Shown here in pieces: positions 1 to 7,790 of a DNA stretch of 23,626 nucleotides. The DNA comes from an uncultured Lachnospiraceae bacterium (GTDB lineage Bacteria; Bacillota; Clostridia; Lachnospirales; Lachnospiraceae): the NCBI GenBank assembly GCA_910588775.1, contig CAJURH010000035.1, positions 1-23,626 on the forward strand, given 5' to 3'. The position numbers and the translations under genes are program-made. Positions within the stretch are counted from its first letter, which is position 1, and every line of letters starts with the position of its first letter. The notes below the pieces were generated by a model that was given only the letters and a program-made list of their open reading frames with translations, was not told where the DNA came from and did no database searches.

Positions 1-48
1 CAAACGGTTTTCAAGACCGCCTCGTTATGACCACTTCGATACCTCTCC
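1..48 (-). tRNA. tRNA-Ser (anticodon UGA), 5' part only
   Basis: Read on the minus strand, the first 48 bases begin GGAGAGGTATCGAAGTGGTC, a typical serine tRNA acceptor stem and D arm. An anticodon loop CTTGAAA follows, with anticodon TGA (complement of 11-13), which reads UCA codons. The gene is cut by the window edge, so the variable arm, T arm and 3' end are not seen. A strong promoter lies just upstream at 81-109. Identity as tRNA-Ser is fairly sure from the 5' half and the anticodon; the long variable arm cannot be checked. Confidence 0.88.
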
Positions 49-80
49 ATATATTTCCTTATTGTTTTGACGCATTTGAT

Positions 81-109
81 ATTCTAGCATCAATCCTTAT
101 GCATGTCAA
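81..109 (-). promoter_or_regulatory. Promoter of the tRNA-Ser gene
   Basis: On the minus strand there is TTGACA (104-109), a 17-base spacer and TAGAAT (81-86), preceded by TGC, an extended -10. The start would fall near base 74, about 25 bases ahead of the mature tRNA. The match is nearly complete and the placement suits a stable-RNA gene. Confidence 0.8.
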
Positions 110-128
110 CCATAAAATTATAATTTTT

Positions 129-833
129 TTAATAAATTTCAGAGGATAAAAAAACCTCCGCCGTCTTCAAATCTTCCGGCGTGGTTATCTTGATATTCGT
201 ATAATCTCCCATGACCATTTTCACCTGCGCCAAGCCGCTTATCTCCACCGCCATGGCGTCATCGGTCACCATATTCGCCCGCTCTTCGCCTAGCTCTTTA
301 TAGGCCCTGCAAATCAGCGCATACGCAAAGCACTGGGGCGTCTGCACCAGCCATGTCTGCCGTCTGTTGGGCGTATCCCGCACGAACCCATCCCCGTCCA
401 GCAGTTTTATCGTATCTTTCACCGGCATCCCCACCACGCAGGCTTTATGATCCCTCACCGCTTCCATCGCCCTTTCCAGGATTTTCAGGGTGATAAATGG
501 TCTTGCGCCGTCATGGATAAACACATAATCTGCATCCGGACAGCTCTTCAGCCCTTCCATTACAGAATCTTTACGCTCCTTCCCCCCTGGAACAATCTTT
601 GTCACTTTATCTATCTTATAAGGCTCCACAATCCTTTTCTTGCAAAATTCAATTTTGTCCTGGGCCGTCACCAGAATAATTTCATCAATGACCACGCTTT
701 TTTGGAAGCAATCCAGGCAGTAATACAGAATCGGTTTCCCCCCAATTTCCAGAAACTGTTTCTGCACCTGCCCTCCCATGCGCTTTCCCTGCCCAGCCGC
801 CACTACAATGGCTGTACATTTTTCTTTTTTCAT
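129..833 (-). CDS. ispD: 2-C-methyl-D-erythritol 4-phosphate cytidylyltransferase (IspD)
   Basis: This cytosolic enzyme joins CTP and 2-C-methyl-D-erythritol 4-phosphate in the third step of the MEP route to isoprenoid precursors. The 234-residue length is normal for the family. The nucleotide-binding signature AAGQGKRMG starts at residue 12 and runs into QKQF. The family motif IHDGARPF lies near residues 106-113, and IKITTPEDL stands near the C-terminus. The gene starts 10 bases after the tsaD stop on the same strand, so it is probably the last gene of the rnz-tsaD-ispD run. The ribosome site is weak, which fits coupling to tsaD translation. Identification is secure. Confidence 0.95.
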   Translation of the reverse strand: MKKEKCTAIVVAAGQGKRMGGQVQKQFLEIGGKPILYYCLDCFQKSVVIDEIILVTAQDKIEFCKKRIVEPYKIDKVTKIVPGGKERKDSVMEGLKSCPDADYVFIHDGARPFITLKILERAMEAVRDHKACVVGMPVKDTIKLLDGDGFVRDTPNRRQTWLVQTPQCFAYALICRAYKELGEERANMVTDDAMAVEISGLAQVKMVMGDYTNIKITTPEDLKTAEVFLSSEIY

Positions 834-843
834 AACGCTGTCT

Positions 844-1869
844 CTACACGCTTTCTAATTTTAAGTTGGGGACCGCATTTAAGTCCCATCCATGGCGCAC
901 CCCTTTTTTGTACTCATAATAGGCGGCCACGCCAATCATCGCCGCGTTATCCGTACAGTAAATGGGCGATGGATAATACAGTTTAAGATTCCTCTTCTCA
1001 CAGGCTTTTCCCATAGCTGCGCGCAGCCCCTGATTCGCCGCCACGCCTCCAGCCAGAGCCACCCGGTCTATATGAAATTCTTCTGCCGCCAACATGGCCC
1101 GCTCTATCAGCGCCGTCACCACCGAATGCTGGAAGGACGCCGCCAGATCCGCTCTGGGAATCTCAAGCCCCTGCATTTTCTGCTGATTTATATAATTCAA
1201 CACGGAAGACTTCACTCCGCTAAAGCTGAAATCATAGGGCGCATCCTCGATTCTCGCCCGGGGAAATGAAATCGCCTGGGAATTCCCTTCCCTGGCCAGT
1301 TTATCAATTTCCGGCCCACCCGGGTATCGCAGGCCGATGGCCCTGGCCACTTTGTCGAAAGCCTCCCCAGCCGCATCATCCCTGGTGGAACCCAGAATGC
1401 GAAACCTACCGTAATCTTCCACAATCACCAGATTGGTGTGACCGCCGGAGACAATCAGGCACAAAAAAGGCGGCTCCAGGTCCGGATGTTCCAGATAATT
1501 GGCCGACACGTGGCCTTCGATATGATGCACGCCAACTAAAGGCAGTCCGCAGGCATAGCTGATGGCCTTGGCTTCCGCCACTCCCACCAACAACGCGCCC
1601 ACCAGGCCCGGCCCATACGTCACGCCCACCGCGTCCATATCCGCCAGGGTCATGTGCGCATCCTTTAACGCCTGTGTAATCACCTGATTCATTTTCTCCA
1701 TATGATTTCTGGAGGCGAGCTCCGGGACCACCCCTCCGTATAGCCTGTGTATCTCGATCTGAGACGCGATCACGTTAGACAGCGCCTTACGGCCGTTTTC
1801 CACCACCGCCGCCGCCGTCTCGTCACACGAAGTCTCAATAGCCAATATCCGAATATTCTCACTGCTCAT
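844..1869 (-). CDS. tsaD: tRNA N6-adenosine threonylcarbamoyltransferase (TsaD)
   Basis: TsaD transfers threonylcarbamoyl to A37 of tRNAs that read ANN codons (t6A), working with TsaB and TsaE, both encoded at 3602-4782. I chose the ATG at 1869, giving MSSENIRILAIETSCDETAA, because family members begin just before the ILAIETSCDET motif and GGAAAGG stands upstream. A longer frame opens at 1926 but adds a poorly conserved leader inside rnz. From the chosen start the protein is 341 residues. The metal-binding motif HHIEGH is at about 115-120, SGGHTN at about 141-146, and a GGVAAN motif follows in the C-terminal half. Its start overlaps the end of rnz by 11 bases, suggesting coupled translation. 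Confidence 0.95.
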   Translation of the reverse strand: MSSENIRILAIETSCDETAAAVVENGRKALSNVIASQIEIHRLYGGVVPELASRNHMEKMNQVITQALKDAHMTLADMDAVGVTYGPGLVGALLVGVAEAKAISYACGLPLVGVHHIEGHVSANYLEHPDLEPPFLCLIVSGGHTNLVIVEDYGRFRILGSTRDDAAGEAFDKVARAIGLRYPGGPEIDKLAREGNSQAISFPRARIEDAPYDFSFSGVKSSVLNYINQQKMQGLEIPRADLAASFQHSVVTALIERAMLAAEEFHIDRVALAGGVAANQGLRAAMGKACEKRNLKLYYPSPIYCTDNAAMIGVAAYYEYKKGVRHGWDLNAVPNLKLESV

Positions 1870-2800
1870 GGACTGCCGAACCTTTCCCATTATCGTCTTC
1901 AAATGCCAACTCCACGCTTTTCCCATCTTTTCCTGGAATTGTATTTGGAAAAATCTTACGCGCCGCGGGGATATACTCCTCCGGCCACACCAGCGAAGGA
2001 CTGTAATGCGTCAGCCACATTTCTTTCACCTGCGCGTTTCTGGCCAGCGTGGCCGCCTCTTTAAACGTCATATGCTTATATTCCCTGGCCTTCGCCTCTT
2101 TCTCCGGTTCCCCGTACATGCCTTCACAGATAAATAAATCCGAGCCCGCCGCATTTTCCTCAATGGATTTTGTGGGACGCGTATCTGTGGTGTATGTCAG
2201 CTTAATGCCTTTTCGCTGGGGCCCCAGCACCATGTCCGGGGTGAAAATCCCCTGATCCGTCTCCACTGTCTCACCCTTTTGCAGACGGTTCCAGCAGGAT
2301 ACAGGAATCTGACGCTCCCGCGCCCGCTCCACGGAAAATTTTCCCTGACGCTTAATTTCCAGCGTATAGCCATAGCAGAGGACATTGTGATTCACCTTGA
2401 AAGCGGTGATGCAGTACCCGTTGATTTCAAATTTCTGCACAGGGTCCGTTATCTCCCTGTATTCAATGGGAAATGGCAGCTCCGGCGCAATCACCCGCAA
2501 CGCCGACACCACCCGCTCCAGTCCCTTCGGCCCGATGAGAATAAGCGGCTCTGTCCGCTCCGCATTTCCCATGGTCAGCAAAAGCCCCGGCAATCCGCTG
2601 ATGTGATCCCCGTGATAGTGGGTGAAACAGATAACGTCGATGGGCTTAAAGCTCCACCCCTTTTCCTTAATGGCCACCTGGGTTCCTTCCCCGCAATCAA
2701 TCAACAAACTGCTTCCGTTGTAACGCGTCATAAGCGCCGTCAGCCACCGCTTCGGCAGCGGCATCATACCGCCTGACCCTAATAAACATACATCCAGCAT
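1859..2800 (-). CDS. rnz: Ribonuclease Z (tRNA 3' endonuclease)
   Basis: RNase Z cuts tRNA precursors just after the discriminator base, which matters for tRNAs without an encoded CCA. The protein is a metallo-beta-lactamase-fold enzyme: the zinc motif HYHGDH is at residues 61-66, and TDTRPT, HMTF and LTHYSP follow in the usual order. I chose the ATG at 2800 (MLDVCLLGSGG), with GAGAGG upstream, over an in-frame TTG at 2824. It gives 313 residues, the usual length for the short bacterial form. The gene sits between the small cysteine protein and tsaD with almost no gap, which makes it part of one transcript. Confidence 0.94.
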   Translation of the reverse strand: MLDVCLLGSGGMMPLPKRWLTALMTRYNGSSLLIDCGEGTQVAIKEKGWSFKPIDVICFTHYHGDHISGLPGLLLTMGNAERTEPLILIGPKGLERVVSALRVIAPELPFPIEYREITDPVQKFEINGYCITAFKVNHNVLCYGYTLEIKRQGKFSVERARERQIPVSCWNRLQKGETVETDQGIFTPDMVLGPQRKGIKLTYTTDTRPTKSIEENAAGSDLFICEGMYGEPEKEAKAREYKHMTFKEAATLARNAQVKEMWLTHYSPSLVWPEEYIPAARKIFPNTIPGKDGKSVELAFEDDNGKGSAVHEQ

Positions 2801-2820
2801 GTCACCAATCCTCTCATATT

Positions 2821-3069
2821 TCAAATCAATTCCACATTTTCCGCCACGGACGCAGGCTCTTTAAAATCCGCCACCCAGTTTTCGTAACATTCCTCACAGA
2901 TATCGAAAGCATGCCGCTCGCCGTCTTTCTGCGAAAAATATCCCCAGCTCTTTTCCACATGCAGGGAATCCTCCTGGGGAACCCCTTTGATTACGGGTAT
3001 GCGTTTTCCGCATTTATTACAGATAATTTCCACCAGTTCTGCTGCATTTTCCCGATCGTATATTCTCAT
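2821..3069 (-). CDS. Small conserved-type protein with two CxxC pairs, probably zinc binding
   Basis: The function is not recognised. The 82-residue protein has cysteines at 17 and 20 (CNKC) and at 58 and 61 (CEEC), spaced as in a zinc-ribbon or treble-clef fold, with no membrane segment. A good ribosome site (GGGAGG, about 7 bases) precedes the ATG. It is separated from rimI by about 100 bases and stands directly upstream of rnz, so it probably leads the rnz-tsaD-ispD transcript. A zinc-binding role is inferred only from the cysteine spacing; a link to tRNA processing is suggested only by position. Confidence 0.8.
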   Translation of the reverse strand: MRIYDRENAAELVEIICNKCGKRIPVIKGVPQEDSLHVEKSWGYFSQKDGERHAFDICEECYENWVADFKEPASVAENVELI

Positions 3070-3122
3070 TGGTATCCTCCCTGTGCGCCACTGTGTATTT
3101 GAATGGTTTCGATTCTTCCCCT

Positions 3123-3128
3123 ATTATA
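3123..3128 (-). promoter_or_regulatory. Possible -10 element for the zinc protein-rnz-tsaD-ispD transcript
   Basis: A perfect TATAAT on the minus strand lies 54 bases ahead of the 3069 start, in the only sizeable gap of the cluster (3070-3173). No good -35 is found at 16-18 bases; the nearest TTGACA (3173-3178) is too far upstream. It may be a weak or regulated promoter. I see no convincing terminator between rimI and this point. Confidence 0.4.
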
Positions 3129-3173
3129 TGACAAGAAAATCAAAAAACCTAGTGGAAACAGTTAGAACTTATG

Positions 3174-3605
3174 TCAACTTCTGCACATGATAAGACCGTC
3201 CTCTTTTGGATATTCGTAATACCCTTTCCGAACGCCCAGTTTCTCAAATCCAAGGCTCTCATACAGGCCAATGGCCATCCGGTTGCTCATGCGCACCTCC
3301 AAATACAGGGAGGTAACCCCTTTCTCGCCGCTTCTTCTAATTAAAGCGTTCAAAAGCTTCCGGCCAATGCCCTGCCCCTGTCGTTCTGCCTTCACGCCCA
3401 CGTTGACAATGTCGCCTTGGTCAAACACCATAAGAACACCACAGTAGCCCAGGATTTCCCCCCGTTCTTCCGCCACCAGAAACAACGCATCCTCCCGCAA
3501 AAGAAAGCTGAAAAAGCCGTTAGCCGTCCAGGGCACGGAAAACAGCGCTTCCTCCATGGGCATCACCTGCTCCAGATCGTCAATCTCCATCTCCCGAATC
3601 TTCAT
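3174..3605 (-). CDS. rimI: Ribosomal protein bS18 alanine N-acetyltransferase (RimI)
   Basis: This GNAT-fold acetyltransferase is named for acetylating the N-terminal alanine of ribosomal protein S18 using acetyl-CoA. The 143-residue length fits. The acetyl-CoA loop is seen as RQGQGIGRKLL, followed by the typical GNAT C-terminal pattern NRMAIGLYESLGF. The start overlaps the tsaB stop by four bases (ATGA). A tsaE-tsaB-rimI order is common in Firmicutes, which supports the name over other GNAT proteins. The real substrate range cannot be told from sequence. Confidence 0.9.
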   Translation of the reverse strand: MKIREMEIDDLEQVMPMEEALFSVPWTANGFFSFLLREDALFLVAEERGEILGYCGVLMVFDQGDIVNVGVKAERQGQGIGRKLLNALIRRSGEKGVTSLYLEVRMSNRMAIGLYESLGFEKLGVRKGYYEYPKEDGLIMCRS

Positions 3606-4321
3606 GATTGCTCCGCCCTCTCGGCCAATCTGGCCTGACGCTCCCGTTCCGCCTGGGATACTCTTAAATACTCTGGCTTATGCTCACTGGCCGTCTGCGT
3701 CCGACCTTCCTTCAGATATTCCATAGCCAGCGCCGCCACCGCGCCAGCCCGTTGCCGGTTCACATGCGCTGGAGCAAAATATGCCGTCGGATGCAGATTT
3801 TTCTCAATCGCCTCCCGATACACAGAAACGCCGTCTCCGCAGAACATCACCAAACGATTTCTTTCATTTAACTTCTCTATCAACTGATGGATATCAAGCG
3901 CCATCTGATCTTCCAAGATCTGCAGCCGCCCATCCATAAATGTATAAATCCCTGTGTACGCCTGATTTCTGCGAGCATCCATAATTGGGCAGATGATATC
4001 CGTAAAGCCATAGAGATTATACGCCAACGCCTGGGTTGTGGGCACCGCTACCAGGGGCTTGCCAAGCGCCAGCCCCAGCCCCTTGGCCGTAGCCGATCCA
4101 ATCCGTAGTCCGGTAAAAGATCCCGGCCCGGACGCCACCGCGATAGCGTCGATGGTTTGCAAGTCCAAATCAATCATCTGCACTGCCGCATCCAACATAG
4201 GAAGAAGCGTCTGCGAATGGGTTTTCTTATAATTCACGGAATACTCCGCCAGCAACTCCCCGTCCTCTGCCACAGCCACAGAAGCCACCAGACCTGAACT
4301 GTCCAATGCCAGTACCTTCAT
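3602..4321 (-). CDS. tsaB: tRNA t6A biosynthesis protein TsaB
   Basis: TsaB is an ASKHA-fold partner of TsaD and TsaE in the complex that makes t6A37. The N-terminus MKVLALDSSG and the motif ASGPGSFTGLRIG are characteristic, and 239 residues is the usual length for a Firmicute TsaB. Like other members it lacks the TsaD metal-binding HHxEGH motif, which agrees with a scaffold role. It overlaps tsaE upstream and rimI downstream by four bases each, so the three are read as one translationally coupled unit from the promoter at 4835-4863. Confidence 0.94.
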   Translation of the reverse strand: MKVLALDSSGLVASVAVAEDGELLAEYSVNYKKTHSQTLLPMLDAAVQMIDLDLQTIDAIAVASGPGSFTGLRIGSATAKGLGLALGKPLVAVPTTQALAYNLYGFTDIICPIMDARRNQAYTGIYTFMDGRLQILEDQMALDIHQLIEKLNERNRLVMFCGDGVSVYREAIEKNLHPTAYFAPAHVNRQRAGAVAALAMEYLKEGRTQTASEHKPEYLRVSQAERERQARLAERAEQS

Positions 4322-4782
4322 ACCTCTGCCATCCTTTCCGCCCCATCGCTTCCCTGGGGAAAATCAACTGTAATCACCCGGTAGTCATAATCTTCCTTTG
4401 CGAAATCCTTCTCTATGCTCACATAAATCGTCCCCTCCGGCAGAATTTCCTTAATCAAATCCGCCCACTCCACCAGACATACGCCCTTTCCGTAAAAACA
4501 ATCCTGGTAACCGATTTCCTCCATCTCTTCCACGTCGGAAATCCGGTATACGTCAAAATGATAGAAGGGCAGACGGCCGTCTTCATAAACCTGGAGAATG
4601 GTAAACGTGGGACTGCATACTGGCCCTCCCACGCCCAGCCCGGCGGCCAGCCCCTGGGAAAATACGGTTTTCCCAACCCCCAGCCCGCCATTTAACGCAT
4701 AAACCTGCCCAGGTAGAGCTGATTCTCCCAGCTTCTCCCCCAACGCATACGTCTCCTGTGCACTTCCAGTCTCATACTTCAT
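4318..4782 (-). CDS. tsaE: tRNA t6A biosynthesis ATPase TsaE
   Basis: TsaE is the small ATPase of the TsaBDE complex and drives turnover in t6A synthesis. The P-loop GGLGVGKT is at residues 32-39. The switch-like SPTFTILQ and the later CLVEWADLI segment are typical of the family, and 154 residues is the normal length. An AAAGGAG ribosome site lies 10 bases before the ATG. This is the first gene of the tsaE-tsaB-rimI transcript. Confidence 0.95.
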   Translation of the reverse strand: MKYETGSAQETYALGEKLGESALPGQVYALNGGLGVGKTVFSQGLAAGLGVGGPVCSPTFTILQVYEDGRLPFYHFDVYRISDVEEMEEIGYQDCFYGKGVCLVEWADLIKEILPEGTIYVSIEKDFAKEDYDYRVITVDFPQGSDGAERMAEV

Positions 4783-4834
4783 GGCTGCCCTGCTCCTTTA
4801 TAATTAGCGTTTTGAAATATTTTCCTATATAGGC

Positions 4835-4863
4835 ATTTTATACCGGACAAGGCGCTGTGTCAA
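4835..4863 (-). promoter_or_regulatory. Promoter of tsaE-tsaB-rimI
   Basis: On the minus strand there is a consensus TTGACA (4858-4863), a 17-base spacer and TAAAAT (4835-4840). Transcription would start near 4828, about 45 bases before the tsaE ATG. It lies back to back with the promoter of the glycosyltransferase gene at 4896-4924. Confidence 0.8.
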
Positions 4864-4895
4864 CTTTCGTAAATTATTTTATTTTGACGCGTAGC

Positions 4896-4924
4896 TTGCT
4901 ATTTTTACAAAAATTTTCTATACT
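4896..4924 (+). promoter_or_regulatory. Probable promoter of the GT2 gene at 5023
   Basis: The plus strand carries TTGCTA (4896-4901), a 17-base spacer and TATACT (4919-4924). The predicted start near 4931 leaves a leader of about 90 bases before the ATG. Another weaker pair is TTGACG (4884-4889) with TACAAA (4906-4911), 16 bases apart. The choice between them is uncertain. Confidence 0.55.
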
Positions 4925-5022
4925 GTAAGCTAACTAATCTGTTTTACCAGTTTTGAACAAACGCAGCATTAAGGAATAACAGTATTCTTTATCGACAAAA
5001 AAAGGAGAATTGAGGGTTAATC

Positions 5023-6540
5023 ATGGGACAGATCATCGAAATAAACACCGACCGAATGATACAGCCAAAAACTGAGAGCAATCTATTCACCAACCGGGCC
5101 TTATTCGCTGAAATGCAAAAAAGCGTGGCAGAAGTTTCCATCATCGTAGTGGGCTACAACCGTCTGGACAAGACCCGGCGGTGCGTGGAGAGCATTTTGA
5201 AATATACAGAAGGCATCGACTATGAACTGGTTCTGGTGGACAGCGGATCCGAAGATGGGACGCTTGCATATTACGACTCCGTGCAATGCCCCAAGAAAAA
5301 AGTAATTCATATCACCAAAAACCTGGGCGCCGCGTTCGCTTATGCGTCACTAAGTTTAAATGAATTGGGCCGATACATCTGCATTGTGCAAAATGACTTA
5401 ATCGTCACGCCCAACTGGATGCGCAATCTTTTGGGTTGCATAAAATCCGATATGCGAATTGGAATGGTAAACCCCGTCTCCTCCAATGTATCCAACCGAC
5501 AGTGCGTGGAACTTTCTTACCAATCTTATGAAGAAATGCAGGAAAAAGCGCGACAGTTCAACTCCCCCGACCCCAGGAAATGGGAAGAGAGGCAGCGACT
5601 GGTGACCCTGGGCACGCTGTACCGCAAGGAAGTCTTTCTGGCGGCGGGATGGCCCATTGGGGACATGGGATTTTTCCATGATTTCTTCGATGATGATGTA
5701 AGCTTCACCATCCGTCGGCTGGGCTATCAGCTAATGTTGGCTGGGGACGTCTGGGTCTGCCATGACCACGACTTCCGAAGTGGAGAGGAGAAAAATCTGG
5801 AAGAGTATCACCGCTCCCTGCAAAACGGACGGGCAAATTTCTATGAAAAGCATTATGGCATTGACGCGTGGAGCGACGTGGACAACTCTTACGCGCCTTA
5901 TATGCGGCTGGTTCCCGTCGTGGAAACAAAGGGTCCGGTTCAGGTTCTGGGCATTGATGTGAAATGCGGCACGCCCATCCTGGATGTGAAAAATCATTTG
6001 CGCAAGGCTAATATTTTCCAGACGAAGCTGTCCGCCTTCACTCAAGACCCCAGATACTGGCTGGACCTGAAAACTATCTGTGAAGGAGAGGTCGTCTGTG
6101 AGCGAGAAGAATTTCTAAAAGATGCATTTGGGGCGGAATCCTTCGACTATGTAATCATCGACCAGCCTTTCAACTGCTGCCGCGATCCCCAGAAAATGCT
6201 GGAAGCCCTCTTTACGCTCTGCAAAAAAAACGGAATCGTGATTACGAAGTTTAAGAACACATGCCCATATTCAGAAAACAGCCGCCTGGTAGAACAACAG
6301 AATGCCTATGGATGGGAATTCTTTTATCAGATCTTTTACAACGCTTCTCACGAAACCGCCCGCATGTGTCTGGAAACACTGGGAACCGTACAAAACATCT
6401 TGGGCATATCTTCCCCGTTGGATGCGCGCCAGTCCCGGGTTTTGGAAACCATTCTTCCTGCAGAAATGTCTCCAGAACTGAAAGAAGAAATCATTAACCG
6501 GATATCCTGTGAAGAATATCTGTTGGTTGTGCAGAAATAA
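5023..6540 (+). CDS. Family 2 glycosyltransferase with a C-terminal methyltransferase-like domain
   Basis: The first roughly 270 of 505 residues form a GT-A glycosyltransferase: VSIIVVGYNR at about 38, then LVDSGSEDGT at 71-80, and QND at 123-125 in place of the usual DXD metal site. The second half (about 300-420) looks like a class I SAM-dependent methyltransferase fold: VLGIDVKCG, later DYVIIDQPFNCCRDPQKMLEAL and KKNGIVITKF. The usual glycine-rich SAM loop is not clear, so this half may be inactive or only binding. Such enzymes modify surface polysaccharide, flagellin or S-layer protein, but no sugar or target can be given. It stands alone, divergent from tsaE, with GAGGG just before the ATG and a terminator after it. 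Confidence 0.85.
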   Translation: MGQIIEINTDRMIQPKTESNLFTNRALFAEMQKSVAEVSIIVVGYNRLDKTRRCVESILKYTEGIDYELVLVDSGSEDGTLAYYDSVQCPKKKVIHITKNLGAAFAYASLSLNELGRYICIVQNDLIVTPNWMRNLLGCIKSDMRIGMVNPVSSNVSNRQCVELSYQSYEEMQEKARQFNSPDPRKWEERQRLVTLGTLYRKEVFLAAGWPIGDMGFFHDFFDDDVSFTIRRLGYQLMLAGDVWVCHDHDFRSGEEKNLEEYHRSLQNGRANFYEKHYGIDAWSDVDNSYAPYMRLVPVVETKGPVQVLGIDVKCGTPILDVKNHLRKANIFQTKLSAFTQDPRYWLDLKTICEGEVVCEREEFLKDAFGAESFDYVIIDQPFNCCRDPQKMLEALFTLCKKNGIVITKFKNTCPYSENSRLVEQQNAYGWEFFYQIFYNASHETARMCLETLGTVQNILGISSPLDARQSRVLETILPAEMSPELKEEIINRISCEEYLLVVQK

Positions 6541-6562
6541 AAAATACATTTTAAAGCAAAAC

Positions 6563-6596
6563 GGGCATGTCAACTGGCGCAAACATGTCCATTTTT
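6563..6596 (+). terminator. Terminator after the GT2 gene
   Basis: The bases GGGCATGT (6563-6570) and ACATGTCC (6583-6590) pair over 8 bp with one G-U wobble and a 12-base loop, followed by ATTTTTA. The hairpin begins 22 bases past the stop and fills the gap between two converging genes. Confidence 0.6.
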
Positions 6597-6604
6597 ACAT
6601 TAAC

Positions 6605-7663
6605 CTATTTCCTTGCATATACAATTCCTCTTCTGAAATCCAATGTAGAGTAAATATTTTTATCCCAATAAAACACCATATACCCATTTGATGAATTGGC
6701 GTTATAACCATATTTCTGCAAAATATCTTTGATTGCCATTTCAGCCTCGGGTTTATGATAACTGCAAATCGCGCATTTGACGTTATTGTCAAGAAGAGTA
6801 TTTTCCCCGCCTAAAAGCGCCTCCTCTTCCGCTCCTTCTATATCCATTTTCAGAAAATCCAGTCTTCCATCAATCACCGAATCTAAAGTTGTATATTCAC
6901 CTTTTTCGTATCTGCCTAAAAACTTATTACACAAAACGACCTTGTCTCTAAATTTTTCAAATGTTTTTTGCAATGGTTTGATCCAACGCCAGTTGCATTC
7001 AAATAAATACAACTTGGATGCCTTTTCAACGTAACGCAAAGAAAAATTCCCCTCACAAACGCCAGCATCCGCCACAACATCCCCCTGCTCAACTCCAATA
7101 TCATCTTTAATATATAGATGTGGCGACGTTGACTGCTGCTCGCCCAAAATATCCATCACAACTTTCTGTCCATCAACCACCGGAAATCTATGATCGTATG
7201 GAAAATACATGCGCTTATCTTCAAATATAATATATGGCATATTTTCTATACAGTCCCACTGCACAATATGTTTTTCTTTTCCTTTGCTTACATATTGATT
7301 AAACACGCTAATCCCATTATTTTCCCAGTATTTTAAGATCTCTTGAATCTCTACATCCGCCGAATCTTTATATTTCTCCACCATCATAATTTTTAACAAA
7401 TAGAGTTTATTCTCTATCTTTTCTTCGTCTATATGATGCCAATACATCAAATTATCTTTGATTTCATTAAAACGCACTTCTGAAGGAATGATTATCTTGT
7501 CAAACTTGACCGCCTGTAAAATCTGTGGCGATCCGATATACCCTCCCCATTTTGACGAATCATCGTCCAAAATTCCCAAAAGCTCCACATTTTCTGGAAA
7601 TCGTTTGATTTGATTCAACAGCTCCATTGTTGATCTCCCTGCCCCAAAAAGAAAAAATCTCAT
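6605..7663 (-). CDS. FkbM-family methyltransferase with an N-terminal Rossmann-like domain
   Basis: The C-terminal half of this 352-residue protein (about 185-345) matches the FkbM methyltransferase pattern: the SAM loop VVADAGVCEGNFSL, an acidic end of the next strand (LYLFECN), and LDFLKMDIEGAEEEALLGG. The N-terminus FLFGAGRSTMELLNQI, with ILDDD further on, resembles the nucleotide-binding half of sugar-modifying proteins such as PglD-type acyltransferases. Together this suggests methylation of a glycan or glycopeptide. The coding sequence is clearly more AT-rich than the neighbouring genes, a sign of horizontal gain. The start has GAGAGG about 12 bases upstream. The gene converges on the GT2 gene and is divergent from the cyclophilin gene. 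Substrate unknown. Confidence 0.82.
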   Translation of the reverse strand: MRFFLFGAGRSTMELLNQIKRFPENVELLGILDDDSSKWGGYIGSPQILQAVKFDKIIIPSEVRFNEIKDNLMYWHHIDEEKIENKLYLLKIMMVEKYKDSADVEIQEILKYWENNGISVFNQYVSKGKEKHIVQWDCIENMPYIIFEDKRMYFPYDHRFPVVDGQKVVMDILGEQQSTSPHLYIKDDIGVEQGDVVADAGVCEGNFSLRYVEKASKLYLFECNWRWIKPLQKTFEKFRDKVVLCNKFLGRYEKGEYTTLDSVIDGRLDFLKMDIEGAEEEALLGGENTLLDNNVKCAICSYHKPEAEMAIKDILQKYGYNANSSNGYMVFYWDKNIYSTLDFRRGIVYARK

Positions 7664-7707
7664 AATTTTTTTATCCTCTCATTTTATTTATTCCCCCGCC
7701 AAACCGC

Positions 7708-7736
7708 TTGCAGTTTTCCTTTTTCCATATTATAAT
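7708..7736 (+). promoter_or_regulatory. Promoter of the cyclophilin gene
   Basis: TTGCAG (7708-7713), a 17-base spacer and a perfect TATAAT (7731-7736). Transcription would begin near 7743. An in-frame ATG at 7737 touches the -10 box, so it lies upstream of the RNA start and cannot be used; this fixes the downstream ATG at 7791 as the gene start. Confidence 0.8.
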
Positions 7737-7790
7737 ATGAAACCAGATACTACAATTTTGAATTCGATCACAGAAAGGAATCTGCAACCT

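Noticed and set aside
1870..1926. 19-residue N-terminal extension of TsaD
   Set aside because: It lies inside rnz and does not resemble the family N-terminus, which starts just before ILAIETSCDET.
4783..5022. Riboswitch or T-box in the gap between tsaE and the GT2 gene
   Set aside because: The gap is filled by two back-to-back promoters, and I see no conserved aptamer motif or terminator in the 90-base leader.
7737..7790. Longer N-terminus of the cyclophilin gene from the ATG at 7737
   Set aside because: That ATG touches the -10 box, so it would be upstream of the RNA start. The ATG at 7791 has a ribosome site and the family N-terminus.
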